Assembly (NCBI GenBank): GCA_004524445.1
Contig: SDNP01000008.1
Span: 29,080-93,079 of the forward strand
Source: Candidatus Thorarchaeota archaeon
Lineage (GTDB): Archaea; Asgardarchaeota; Thorarchaeia; Thorarchaeales; Thorarchaeaceae
Direction: 5' to 3'
DNA length: 64,000 nucleotides
Program-made: the position numbers and the translations under genes
Shown: positions 50,691 to 59,535 of the stretch, one piece after another
Position numbering within the stretch: the first letter of the stretch is position 1
Layout: every line of letters begins with the position of its first letter
The notes under the pieces: model-generated
The model's database searches: none
What the model saw: the letters and a program-made list of their open reading frames with translations, nothing else
Told to the model about the DNA's origin: nothing

Positions 50691-52703
50691 TCATAGGAAC
50701 TGGACGGGAGAGATGATGTCCCCGAATTTCGCCCTTGCCTGTTCGAGCCGTTCCTGTTGCTCGTCCAATAGTCGGTAGAGAATATCAGGCACATTTTCTA
50801 CGCTGTCCTGATATATCTCCCGAATACGAACTATTTTTGCAATCAACTCTGGAACTCTTACCGCAAACTGTGTTTCATAGTCCTCTTCCGAATACACTTT
50901 GCCCAAGTGTGTTTCAAACAGCCGCTTGAGGTCGGAGTACAGAGGAATATAACCTGTGGGAGTTCTTATGGCGTCTGCTTCCTTATGAATTCTCAAATCC
51001 ATCCACTGTAACCAGACACGTTTGTCCTCCTTTGCATTCAGATAGTTTCCGCCATCGTCCTTTAAGAAATAATTCACTGCAAAAATCCTAGGAGCTTTGG
51101 GTACGAATTCACCAAAGTGAAGATGATTCTGAATATAATCACCCAAGGGAATCGACACAAAATCCATATTTGAGAACGGCTGGAATTTTCTTACGCCGCT
51201 CTTCCCAAGAGTGGCAGCTGTTGTTTCTGATTCCAAGGAAGCACCCATCGTGATGACACCATGAGCCCAACTGAATGATTGTTGAACAGGCACCCAAGTG
51301 TCAGGGTCTCTGCCTCCATAGATAATCCCGCCTATCGGTACGCCATTGGGTTTGTCTAAACCATCGTCCAAATTTGGCAAGCCTTCAAGCTTGATTGTGT
51401 AGCGGGCATTCTTATGAGATGGTAAAATCTCCTCACCATTAGCATCGACTTTGCCCTCATACCATATTCCGGAGTGATTTACTCCTCGTTTGGGGGTTTC
51501 CCTGCCGTCATCAAGCCAATACGGCACCCCATCGTGAACAAGCACGTTGGAGAATATGGCAGGCCGGTCTGAATGTAAGACATTCCAGATAATCGGATCA
51601 CTCTCTTGTGAAACCGACCGTATGATTCCAAATATACCGCTTTCGACGTTTACTCCCCTGATTTCATCATCTATGGTCTTCAGATAAGCAATGTCATCGC
51701 CTACTATTGTTGCACCGGGAACCATGGATGTACTCGTCTTTCCACAGCCGCTCGGGAAAGCTCCTGTGAAGTATGTCTTCCTCTCGTCTGGCCCATGAAC
51801 CGCCATCAAGAACATGTGCTCTGCGAGCCAATCCTCTCGGTCTGCCTTTCGGATTGCAAGTCGGAGTGCCAATTTCTTTAGACCGATGGTGTTACCGGCA
51901 TATTGAGTATTTACGCTATAGACGGTATTCTCCTTATAGTCAATAGCAACCCCCCGCTTATCCCAATCAATACTTGTCGCATGAACCAATTTTCCTGAGG
52001 AGTGGAGCATCCAGAAAATCTCAGCGTCATTTGGCAGTTTCTTGAAATACTCGTAGCCCTGTCGGTAGAGAAGATCTTCACTATGCGCAACATAAAACGA
52101 GTCTGTAATCTGAACACAGGGAACAGAAAATGGCGAGTCAACCGGACCCAAACAGAAGAAACGAACTACCAGTTTCTTGTTATGCATACTTCCCTTTAGG
52201 CGTCTCTTGACCATGTCCAAACCTTCTTGGCGGTCCATTTGGAACAGCTGGTCTCCCAGGCTTTCACTCTTCGGGACTAGATAGACGGTCCGTTCTTTGT
52301 CCCGTGCCTGGTCATAGAAACCATCAAAGTGAACTGTATGATTAGGATTAGCAAGCTCAGTTTCTTCTCCGCGAGCTACGGCGGTTTTCCGAATATAACT
52401 GATATCTTCTTCTTTATCACTACATACGAAGACCTTCATGGGTTCACAGAGGTCGATAGCATTAGCAACAAAATCGTGAACCCGATGATTTCGGATCTTC
52501 ATCAGTTTTCTAAAATTGGAATCATTAAGAGACCGGTCCAGAATCTCCATGGTATCAAGCAGTTTGCACACCTCAACAGGACGGTATAGCCCTGACATAT
52601 TGTGCTTCAGAAGTGTGTTTATAATTTCACCGTCAGTTGCAAAAGATTTACGATGATTTGCAGTAGCTTTGGAGCAAGGAGTGACCACGTCCAATATGTT
52701 CAA
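50691..52703 (-). CDS. pckG: GTP-dependent phosphoenolpyruvate carboxykinase
   Basis: The 670-residue protein has the nucleotide loop FPSGCGKTSTSM (~313), the metal-site VGDDIAYL (~330), PIIWNVLHSDRPAIFSN (~375) and IGGIIYGGRDPDT (~450), which place it with GTP-type PEPCKs. It interconverts oxaloacetate and PEP and gives access to gluconeogenesis or anaplerosis. It is slightly longer than typical, and the catalytic Cys-containing loop is present. TTG 52703 is the start; a TATA-like CTTAATCA near 52728-52735 (minus strand) implies an almost leaderless mRNA. Confidence 0.95.
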   Translation of the reverse strand: MNILDVVTPCSKATANHRKSFATDGEIINTLLKHNMSGLYRPVEVCKLLDTMEILDRSLNDSNFRKLMKIRNHRVHDFVANAIDLCEPMKVFVCSDKEEDISYIRKTAVARGEETELANPNHTVHFDGFYDQARDKERTVYLVPKSESLGDQLFQMDRQEGLDMVKRRLKGSMHNKKLVVRFFCLGPVDSPFSVPCVQITDSFYVAHSEDLLYRQGYEYFKKLPNDAEIFWMLHSSGKLVHATSIDWDKRGVAIDYKENTVYSVNTQYAGNTIGLKKLALRLAIRKADREDWLAEHMFLMAVHGPDERKTYFTGAFPSGCGKTSTSMVPGATIVGDDIAYLKTIDDEIRGVNVESGIFGIIRSVSQESDPIIWNVLHSDRPAIFSNVLVHDGVPYWLDDGRETPKRGVNHSGIWYEGKVDANGEEILPSHKNARYTIKLEGLPNLDDGLDKPNGVPIGGIIYGGRDPDTWVPVQQSFSWAHGVITMGASLESETTAATLGKSGVRKFQPFSNMDFVSIPLGDYIQNHLHFGEFVPKAPRIFAVNYFLKDDGGNYLNAKEDKRVWLQWMDLRIHKEADAIRTPTGYIPLYSDLKRLFETHLGKVYSEEDYETQFAVRVPELIAKIVRIREIYQDSVENVPDILYRLLDEQQERLEQARAKFGDIISPVQFL

Positions 52704-52744
52704 TCATGCAGGTCGGCTAAAGCAAGACTGATTAAGCACATCGT

Positions 52745-52793
52745 TTGAGTCGAGTTGTAGGGCATCACCTTGTTGATGCCTAGTTGTACTCAA
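52745..52793. promoter_or_regulatory. Nested inverted repeat between pckG and the second aldehyde oxidoreductase gene
   Basis: GGCATCA (52761-52767) pairs with TGATGCC (52774-52780), inside TTGAGT (52745-52750) with ACTCAA (52788-52793). The spacers hold a direct repeat, AGTTGTA (52753-52759 and 5282-region 52782-52788). It sits upstream of both divergent genes, and may be a shared operator. Confidence 0.45.
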
Positions 52794-52811
52794 GCCAACT
52801 GGTGACAAATA

Positions 52812-54995
52812 TTGACTATCAAGGAATTCGAATACGAAATCCCCAAGTTAGAGCACGGCTACAATAATCAGACGCTCTACGTCAACCTGTCTGACAATTC
52901 TATCGAAATCAAGCCGGTTGATGGAAAAATGAAAGAGGCATTTACCGGAGGTAAGGGTTTCGACCTTTGGTTAATGTGGAACAGCCTACCTAATGACAGG
53001 ATTGTAAAATGGAATGACGAAGAGAATGTTCTCTGCATCGCTTGCGGTCCGCTAGGCGGGGTGACGATGTATCCAGGTGCAGGTAAATCTATAGTTACAA
53101 CAATCTCACCCGCAACTGGCATTCCCATTGACAGCAATGTCGGAGGCTATTTTGGACCTAACCTGAAATTTGCTGGGTTTGATGCCATGCAGATTCAGGG
53201 CAAAGCAAAGAACGACATCTACATTTTCATCGATGGCGATAAGGGCAAAATCGAGATACATGACGCAAGTGACCTTCCAGACACTGCTTACGAAATCACA
53301 CGAATCCTGAGTGAGCGACATACTGAGAAAAAAGGAAAAGATATGTCTGTTGTCGCCGCTGGCCCTGCTGCAGACCATGCCTGGATGGGCTGCCTCAATT
53401 TTTCGTGGTGGGACATGAGGCGAAACCTCCCACGTTACAAGCAAGCTGGAAGGGGAGGAACTGGAACGGTTTTCCGCAATAAGAAAATCAAAGCCCTTGT
53501 TGCGAAACTGGACAGGATCACTCTTGACATGAATAACCCAGCTGACCCTGATGAGTTGAAAGATGTTGGCAGGAGCCACTCTCGGGAGATACTTCAGCTT
53601 GACGAAAAACAGAACCGCATGAGAGAGATTGGAACTGCTCATCTACCATCTATCATGAATGAGTTCGATTTACTCCCGACTAGAAATTTCAGAACTGGTA
53701 GCGACCCCGAAGCCAAGAACCTGTTTGGAAATGTTTGGGAGAAGAGCTATACCAATGAAGGTAAGGGATGGGACGGCTGTTGGAGACCCTGTGCCATCAA
53801 TTGTTCTCATTGTATTGAGGACTTCGAGATTCGTACCGGTGATTTTGCCGGCCAGAAGGTTGTTGTCGATGGTCCGGAATATGAAACAATCGCGGGTTGC
53901 GGTTCTAACATTGGTGTCTTCGACCCAAAGTGGGTAGCGGAGATAAACTTCTATTGCGATGCGTACGGCATCGATACTATCAGCTTTGGCACAACCATGG
54001 GATTTGTCATGGAGCTGTTCGAGGGAGGACATATCGATGAGGAAGCAACCGGTGGTCATACCTTGAATTGGGGTGCCGCAGAGGAGGCTCTTGCAGTGCT
54101 ACATGAGATGGCATCTGGAGAAAGCTTTGGTGGAAATCATTTTGGAAAGGGTGTTCGATATCTGAAGAAATACTTCGGTATTGAATTTGGCGTTGACCAA
54201 GACCTCATGCATGACATTGGGATGGAACACAAGGGCCTCGAATACAGCGAGTATGTGACTAAGGAGAGCTTGGCTCAGCAGGGTGGTTACGGGCTTACAC
54301 TGAAAGGGCCACAGCATGACGAAGCATGGCTCATCTTTCTTGATATGGTTCATAACTATATGCCAACTTTCGAAGACAAAGCAGAGGCACTCTATTGGTT
54401 CCCGATGTGGAGAACATGGTTCGGCTTGAATGGGCTTTGCAAACTGCCATGGAATGACGTTGTACCTGCAGATAATGCGGAGACCGATGAACCATCGAAG
54501 GTCCCGAAGCACTTGGAATACTACGCTCGCTTCTTCCAATCCATGACCGGCAGGGAAACGGAACCAGATGACCTCATCAAGATGTCAGAAAAGGTCTACA
54601 ACTTCCAGCGCATTTTCAACATCAGGCAGGGTAAGGGTCTGAGACTGCATGACTCCTACATACCCTATAGAAGCATGGGGCCAGTAACCGATTCGGAATA
54701 TGAGAGTCGTCAAGAACGTTATGACGAGCAGCTGAAGGAATTGGGCATTGATATTAAAGACATGACTATCACTGAGAGAAAAGACAGGCTCCGTGAGCAT
54801 CGAGAAGAGATGTATCGGCAGCTGACTGATGCAGCCTACAAGCGAAGAGGCTGGACACGTAATGGTGTACCAACCATGGAGAAGGTCGAAGAGCTCGGTA
54901 TTGACTTTCCATCTGTTGTTGAATGGGTCAAGAAGTTTGAGGATTCTAAACCTCCCGAGGATACATTGCCTGAGAGCAACGAGGCCTGGAAGTAA
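52812..54995 (+). CDS. Large aldehyde:ferredoxin-oxidoreductase-family enzyme
   Basis: The 727-residue protein has the AOR N-terminal domain (QTLYVNLSDNSIEIK; FTGGKGFDLW), RGGTGTVFRNKKIKALVAK (~215) and the cluster motif CWRPCAINCSHC (~323-334). A later Cys in NGLCKLPW (~540) completes the site. It is about 90 residues longer than the first AOR and closer in layout to the larger members of the family (WOR/GOR-like or BamB-like), so its substrate may be a bulky or aromatic aldehyde or acyl compound. Start TTG 52812. No ferredoxin subunit is adjacent. A hairpin terminator follows. Confidence 0.88.
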   Translation: MTIKEFEYEIPKLEHGYNNQTLYVNLSDNSIEIKPVDGKMKEAFTGGKGFDLWLMWNSLPNDRIVKWNDEENVLCIACGPLGGVTMYPGAGKSIVTTISPATGIPIDSNVGGYFGPNLKFAGFDAMQIQGKAKNDIYIFIDGDKGKIEIHDASDLPDTAYEITRILSERHTEKKGKDMSVVAAGPAADHAWMGCLNFSWWDMRRNLPRYKQAGRGGTGTVFRNKKIKALVAKLDRITLDMNNPADPDELKDVGRSHSREILQLDEKQNRMREIGTAHLPSIMNEFDLLPTRNFRTGSDPEAKNLFGNVWEKSYTNEGKGWDGCWRPCAINCSHCIEDFEIRTGDFAGQKVVVDGPEYETIAGCGSNIGVFDPKWVAEINFYCDAYGIDTISFGTTMGFVMELFEGGHIDEEATGGHTLNWGAAEEALAVLHEMASGESFGGNHFGKGVRYLKKYFGIEFGVDQDLMHDIGMEHKGLEYSEYVTKESLAQQGGYGLTLKGPQHDEAWLIFLDMVHNYMPTFEDKAEALYWFPMWRTWFGLNGLCKLPWNDVVPADNAETDEPSKVPKHLEYYARFFQSMTGRETEPDDLIKMSEKVYNFQRIFNIRQGKGLRLHDSYIPYRSMGPVTDSEYESRQERYDEQLKELGIDIKDMTITERKDRLREHREEMYRQLTDAAYKRRGWTRNGVPTMEKVEELGIDFPSVVEWVKKFEDSKPPEDTLPESNEAWK

Positions 54996-55008
54996 GCTGT
55001 AACCAGCA

Positions 55009-55048
55009 AGGAAGGTTTCAGCTGATGCCTTCCTGCGTCTCCCTTTTT
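55009..55048 (+). terminator. Hairpin plus T-run terminator
   Basis: AGGAAGG (55009-55015) and CCTTCCT (55028-55034) form a 7-bp stem, followed by CCCTTTTT at 55041-55048. It ends the second aldehyde oxidoreductase transcript. Confidence 0.65.
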
Positions 55049-55095
55049 CGCTGAATACATCCACAGATTTAGATTACGATTTTTGCGCTCTTAGG

Positions 55096-56223
55096 TCACA
55101 CCATCTGTCCTATTGCATTTCTTGCCCTGTTTTCCATTTGCTCCACCCGGCGTAGATGCCACCCATCAATTCCCTGCTTGAGCAAGTCAACATTATTCAA
55201 GATTTCAATCGAAGGTCGGGTTCTGATATATCGCAGTATTCTATACCGACTATAATGGGTGTTGCTTACGCACATTTCCGAGAGCCGCGTTGTCACACTC
55301 TCTCCGGCCAGCGTACTCATGGCTTTGAGAGCGCTTGCACCCCAATTCCTACCTTTGCTTACAAATGGTAAGAGGACATCAAGAGATTCCTCGAGTCCAA
55401 TCGCTCCAAGAACCCGGAATATTTTCACTGCAGTATAGTAGTATTTGGTTTGTGATAGGAACTCATGAAGATACGGTGCTACAACCGAATGGGCATGTTT
55501 CTCCAGAAACGCTGCAGATTTCCTCACAGTCTGCTTTCCCTTGTATGTCTTTAGTTTAAGCAGATGCCAAAGCAATTCTCGTGTTCGCTTGGAGCAATTC
55601 TTGAAACCTGAAATACTCCCGCCAAGCTGGAGGGGTGACGAGTCAATCTCAAGGTCGCAACCGATATTTCCAGCAACATCAGACATAACTTCACGCAAAC
55701 TCTTGTGATCGGGGCTTCGTCGAGAAGTCAGTACACCCCCACTACTAAAAACGTAATAGCCGTATGCGGTCTGAACAGCATCCCAGATACTCACGGGGGA
55801 CTTCAGATCATCGATTTCTTCTTTTCTGGCGTTGAGGACGGATTTGGTCAATAGTACAAACGGACCTAATGCCATTTCCTTCACGTCTAGAAAGAACGTA
55901 TTTCTCACGCTGATCATGTTTTCAAGGACTTCTAATGCTTTTTCACTTCCAATACGCTTCAACTCAGAAGCTTTATCTCCCGCTACTTCTTTCTGGCGAA
56001 TCCATTCAAGTGGGTCGATTTCAATACCACGGACCGTGTCCAGGCCCAGAATGTGAAGAAGACCATCTCTCAATCTGCTGGCTGGCAAATCGCCCGTCTT
56101 ACTCAGTAAGATTTTCCTAAGGCACGGCCAGCCCCATTCTGCAAGTTCATCGTCAACGAGATTGTCTAGAAGACCATAGTCACGCCAATATATTGCATCT
56201 TTGATGCCCGCTTCTTGGTTCAT
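55096..56223 (-). CDS. HEAT-repeat-like helical protein of unknown function
   Basis: The ~375-residue protein is helical and soluble. The last ~150 residues show HEAT/armadillo-like helix pairs (LEKHAHSVVAPYLHEFLSQ; IFRVLGAIGLEESLDVLLPFV; ALKAMSTLAGESVTTRL), and the N-terminal half is charged and unrecognised. It probably acts as a protein-binding scaffold. Met 56223 is preferred over a start 11 codons upstream. It converges with the aldehyde oxidoreductase gene, with no operon partners. Confidence 0.55.
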   Translation of the reverse strand: MNQEAGIKDAIYWRDYGLLDNLVDDELAEWGWPCLRKILLSKTGDLPASRLRDGLLHILGLDTVRGIEIDPLEWIRQKEVAGDKASELKRIGSEKALEVLENMISVRNTFFLDVKEMALGPFVLLTKSVLNARKEEIDDLKSPVSIWDAVQTAYGYYVFSSGGVLTSRRSPDHKSLREVMSDVAGNIGCDLEIDSSPLQLGGSISGFKNCSKRTRELLWHLLKLKTYKGKQTVRKSAAFLEKHAHSVVAPYLHEFLSQTKYYYTAVKIFRVLGAIGLEESLDVLLPFVSKGRNWGASALKAMSTLAGESVTTRLSEMCVSNTHYSRYRILRYIRTRPSIEILNNVDLLKQGIDGWHLRRVEQMENRARNAIGQMV

Positions 56224-56443
56224 AAGTCTCCCACGATTGTGTAGTGGAGTATCCATAAAAACTACACTAGGCTCTTAGGATTCATGAAAGCAGATGAATA
56301 CGAAGAGCAAAATCTGAATTATGTGGATAGCAGAATCATTTCGTAGATAGTAAGAGAGAATCAGGTGCTAGCAAGGAAGTTCAATAAATGGGAGCCTGCT
56401 GGAGGACTTTGCTTCCAGCCGTGCTAATATTGCAGAACAACAA

Positions 56444-57100
56444 TCACACAGTGCTTCGATGCGGCCTTGGGCTAAGCCTCAACGTTTCAGCGCGTGGATC
56501 TTTTGGTTCATGACGGCTACTTACTTGCCGCTTCACTTTTTCATATTCATCTTCACAAGTGGATTCCAGCTGGAACTTGCTATACTTCAACTGAATTTTC
56601 TCTTTCGAGATGTTTTCAATGAATGCCATGGGCACAAGCAGGTCGATGTCAGGTTGTACACCAACCTTCTCAAGCGTTTCTTCAATGAATCCGCCACCAA
56701 GCACTAACCACGGTTTCCCCTCTATATCATACCAAATATCAATGACCGTGCCAATTCTAAAGCCGTCAGAATCATATACCCGAATCTTCGCGAGTTTGGA
56801 TAAGCGCATTTCATTCTCGCCCACTGCACCCTCATCAAGTGTATTTTTGAGGGAATTGGCAGGTACACTGAGATTTACTTCTTCATCAATGCTGCTAATG
56901 CAGTCCATTTGAAAAATCGGATCTTTATCTGGCTTGATTCCTATTGATTCCATAATCTCCTCGATTCTTCCACCGGCTATGACAACTGATTTCAAAACTA
57001 CTTCCTTCTCCGAAATCTCAACAATAAAATCGTCAACCTTGCCAATCTTAGTACCTTCTGAATCCAAAACTGGTTTGTGCTTTAATTGACTGAATCTCAT
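56444..57100 (-). CDS. Double PRC-barrel protein
   Basis: The ~218-residue protein has two PRC-barrel-type units: KHKPVLDSEGTKIGKVDDFIVEI (~8) with VVIAGGRIEE, and LAKIRVYDSDGFRIGTVIDIWYDIEGKPWLVLGGGFIEE (~100). A charged tail follows. PRC barrels occur in archaeal RNA-processing, ribosome and cell-division (CdpB-like) proteins; which role applies is open. Met 57100 begins at the first barrel; upstream starts exist. Confidence 0.75.
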   Translation of the reverse strand: MRFSQLKHKPVLDSEGTKIGKVDDFIVEISEKEVVLKSVVIAGGRIEEIMESIGIKPDKDPIFQMDCISSIDEEVNLSVPANSLKNTLDEGAVGENEMRLSKLAKIRVYDSDGFRIGTVIDIWYDIEGKPWLVLGGGFIEETLEKVGVQPDIDLLVPMAFIENISKEKIQLKYSKFQLESTCEDEYEKVKRQVSSRHEPKDPRAETLRLSPRPHRSTV

Positions 57101-57258
57101 TCCACAGCATTTGTACATCTTACTCACCCATGACATTAACTATTGTTAATATAGAACCGGGTTTGCCATATAAGCTTACCTAACCCGTTCTACTTCGGTT
57201 GTTGACCACGCTGTAATAAAGGATTGTGTTAGACTTGGAAGTAATCGTAATGTAGTTT

Positions 57259-57561
57259 CTAATACACTTCACGCGGACTTTGCCGTAGCCTATCTGGCAG
57301 CTGCCCTCCCTCGCCATCAATCTCCAGCCTGTAGCCACGTCCGATTCTCTCACCTGATCGTGACAAATATCCGCTCTTGGAGATTCCACGGGCTTGCCGT
57401 TCTGCTGCTCGCCGAATAATCATGCTTTCATTGGCTGGAACATTCATTATCAGTTTCTTCTGTGTATCATCGATAGAGAGTGAAATCCCTTCATCAGGCA
57501 TTTCTCCAAAGCTCTCTCTCCACTGAGACTCATTCTTATCAAATAGAAGGTAGTTACCCAT
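57259..57561 (-). CDS. Small basic protein of unknown family
   Basis: The 100-residue protein has an acidic N-terminal half and a basic core, ANESMIIRRAAERQARGISKSGYL, with repeated Arg and Gly, ending in LPDRLRQSPREVY. It looks like a nucleic-acid-binding adaptor but is not recognised. ATG 57561 is clear, and the frame is protein-like throughout. Neighbouring genes are on the same strand but separated by >90 bases. Confidence 0.6.
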   Translation of the reverse strand: MGNYLLFDKNESQWRESFGEMPDEGISLSIDDTQKKLIMNVPANESMIIRRAAERQARGISKSGYLSRSGERIGRGYRLEIDGEGGQLPDRLRQSPREVY

Positions 57562-57654
57562 ATGCAGCTCTCCGAAGTTTATTCGAAATAACAGTGAAAT
57601 TAATACATATATCTAATTTGCCTATCTATATTCCTCACCAATATGCATGAATAC

Positions 57655-58344
57655 TCATACGGGCAATAGGTGAGCAGTTCCACAATGTTCACAGACCACT
57701 GCTTCTTCCCACGCCTCCGGCAAGGGCAACGGGGCTCCACAATTCTGGCACGATAGACTTTTTATTTCAGAACGCTTTTCTGCCGGAATCTCAAGGCGGA
57801 ATACCTTACTCGCTATGTCCTTTGTAGTCTTGCCAATCCTATTGGCGGCTCTTGCAACTGCGCTTGTTTCATTCTCTGTCAATGATCCTAGCCCGACTGC
57901 TCTGAAGAAGCTATCCAGTGCCTTGCCTATTTTTCCAAAGACGGAGCCAGCCTTCCAGGCGAAGACATCGGTAACCCTCAGTTCTATCAGTTTATCATCA
58001 GAGTGTCCTGGAATTTGATAGCCATCCTTCCACTTTGTGCGTTCGTCGCGCATTGGCGAGAGGGTTTCACCACACGAAGGACATTCAAGCTGCCATCTAG
58101 TAGGGCCGAACCAACCGTCTTTGTGCTTTTTTTCTCCGACATCATACCAGCATCTCTTATGGGCTATTTTGTTGCAGTTTGGACACTGAAAAAGGTAATA
58201 GCGTTCTGGCTGTGCTTTTACTTGTCGCCCAGTATGAACTGGTGCATAGGCCAGGTCCGATGGCTTATTGTTAAGGAGGTAGGAGCCGCAAATGAAACAG
58301 AGTTTTCCATCAAAAGCACCAATTCTCTCAGGTTGTACACGCAC
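57655..58344 (-). CDS. Multi-zinc-ribbon protein
   Basis: The ~229-residue protein has Cys pairs at CFICGSYLL (~16), CPNCNKIAHKRC (~54), CPSCGETL (~89) and, at the C-terminus, CQNCGAPL with CEHCGTAHLL (~200-222). The middle is a helical region with FFRAVGLGSL. Four or more zinc-binding knuckles suggest an interaction or nucleic-acid-binding module of the RING/zinc-ribbon type. GTG 58344 is the start. Family is not recognised in detail. Confidence 0.65.
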   Translation of the reverse strand: MRVQPERIGAFDGKLCFICGSYLLNNKPSDLAYAPVHTGRQVKAQPERYYLFQCPNCNKIAHKRCWYDVGEKKHKDGWFGPTRWQLECPSCGETLSPMRDERTKWKDGYQIPGHSDDKLIELRVTDVFAWKAGSVFGKIGKALDSFFRAVGLGSLTENETSAVARAANRIGKTTKDIASKVFRLEIPAEKRSEIKSLSCQNCGAPLPLPEAWEEAVVCEHCGTAHLLPV

Positions 58345-58465
58345 TTACAATGACCTCGCATCCCGTCTTCATTATTCGCTCTTAAAATGTGCCATTGGAC
58401 ATATGAGAACCTGAAAATTTGTAGAAACTCTAGAATGAGTTTAACTCCTCTATATGGTACCACGT

Positions 58466-59161
58466 TTAGGAGCCTTTTCTTCGAATTTCTAATCCATGGC
58501 GAACCAATACCGCCTCTAGGTTCCGAATATCGTATCCCTCCACCTTGTTCTTCTTCCAAAACTCTTTCAGAGACCTAGTGGGGTGCCCGGTGTCAGAGAT
58601 TATGCCCAAATCTCTAGCAGCTTTTACTTCGATATCAGTGAGCTTGGGGTCTGCATTCTGCCAAACGCCTCGTAATTCCCTCAAAAATATTCGAGTGGTA
58701 ATCGGGCCAATGCCTTGAAAAAGTTCTAGCTTATTCTCAAGCTCTTCCGGAGAGTCACTCTGCTCATCGAGCTTGGTTACGTTTCCGCCATATTCATTCA
58801 ACAGCCTTTGAGATATCGCCTTCATGTAATCAGCAGTTATTCCATCATACCTGGTATATCCGCCCTCTCCATGAGCTTTTACCAACGTGTGATGCCAAGC
58901 AGAATCAATTGCCTCAGGGGTAACAAGTCCTCTATCCTCATAGACCCTGTATGTCTGTTTTGCTATATTGACTGATATACGTCCGCCAAAGAGAATTGAT
59001 GCGATTAACCACTTGAATGGATCCCTCTCGACATCAATACCGAGCTCCTCTGAGAAGAGCTCCCCCTTTCTCTTAAGCAGATTCCGAAGGTCAGAAGTTC
59101 TCTCCAATTCGTCCCTTCTCCTCACGTTCGAATTTCTCCCAAGAACTTGCCACTGAGTCAT
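58466..59161 (-). CDS. HhH-GPD-type DNA glycosylase-like protein without Fe-S cluster
   Basis: The 231-residue protein has the endonuclease III-like helical core: PFKWLIASILFGGRISVNIAKQTYRVY (~48) and the helix-hairpin-helix LFQGIGPITTRIFLRELRG (~155), followed by an acidic residue at the catalytic-loop position. The C-terminal Cys cluster of Nth/MutY is missing. It is likely a base-excision-type glycosylase or a DNA-binding relative. It overlaps the ATP-cone gene by 71 bases. Confidence 0.7.
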   Translation of the reverse strand: MTQWQVLGRNSNVRRRDELERTSDLRNLLKRKGELFSEELGIDVERDPFKWLIASILFGGRISVNIAKQTYRVYEDRGLVTPEAIDSAWHHTLVKAHGEGGYTRYDGITADYMKAISQRLLNEYGGNVTKLDEQSDSPEELENKLELFQGIGPITTRIFLRELRGVWQNADPKLTDIEVKAARDLGIISDTGHPTRSLKEFWKKNKVEGYDIRNLEAVLVRHGLEIRRKGS

Positions 59162-59354
59162 GACCTCTGTTACGCAGTTCCTCTAAAACGTAATCACGAA
59201 TCGCAGAGCTTTCTATTGTACCAGTAAAATGAGTACCGGTTGATTGGGCAATCTTTTCTGCAACCTCAGGGGGTGCTCCAGCCTTTGCCACGCTGGCGGC
59301 TACCTTGTTGGGTGCAAATGATTCTCGTCTACCATTTCTCTTTTTCACATCCAT
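59091..59354 (-). CDS. Stand-alone ATP-cone domain protein
   Basis: The 87-residue protein is one ATP-cone: KKRNGRRESFAPNKVAASVAKAGAPPEVAEKIAQSTG, then IRDYVLEELRNRG and WEKFEREEKGR. ATP-cones sense ATP/dATP, usually at the N-terminus of ribonucleotide reductases or in NrdR; no such partner is fused or adjacent. Its 3' end overlaps the HhH-GPD gene by 71 bases, so translation of the two is probably coupled. Confidence 0.85.
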   Translation of the reverse strand: MDVKKRNGRRESFAPNKVAASVAKAGAPPEVAEKIAQSTGTHFTGTIESSAIRDYVLEELRNRGHDSVASSWEKFEREEKGRIGENF

Positions 59355-59535
59355 TATCGTTTCACCTCCATCTCTTCATGAATTAACTATTGATTATTCC
59401 CTTTTGTTGCTTTTGGATTGTAAGCTTGCCCAAGGGGGCAAGAATACGACAGGCGGCTATTGCGAAGTCGGCAAAACGCTAAAAAGTAGGATAAGATGTC
59501 AACAAGAGAAGTGCCTTATCAGGGAGCAAAGTGCG

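Noticed and set aside
52812..54995. Calling the second aldehyde oxidoreductase a benzoyl-CoA reductase BamB
   Set aside because: It shares the superfamily and size range, but no other bam genes are near and residues alone cannot decide.
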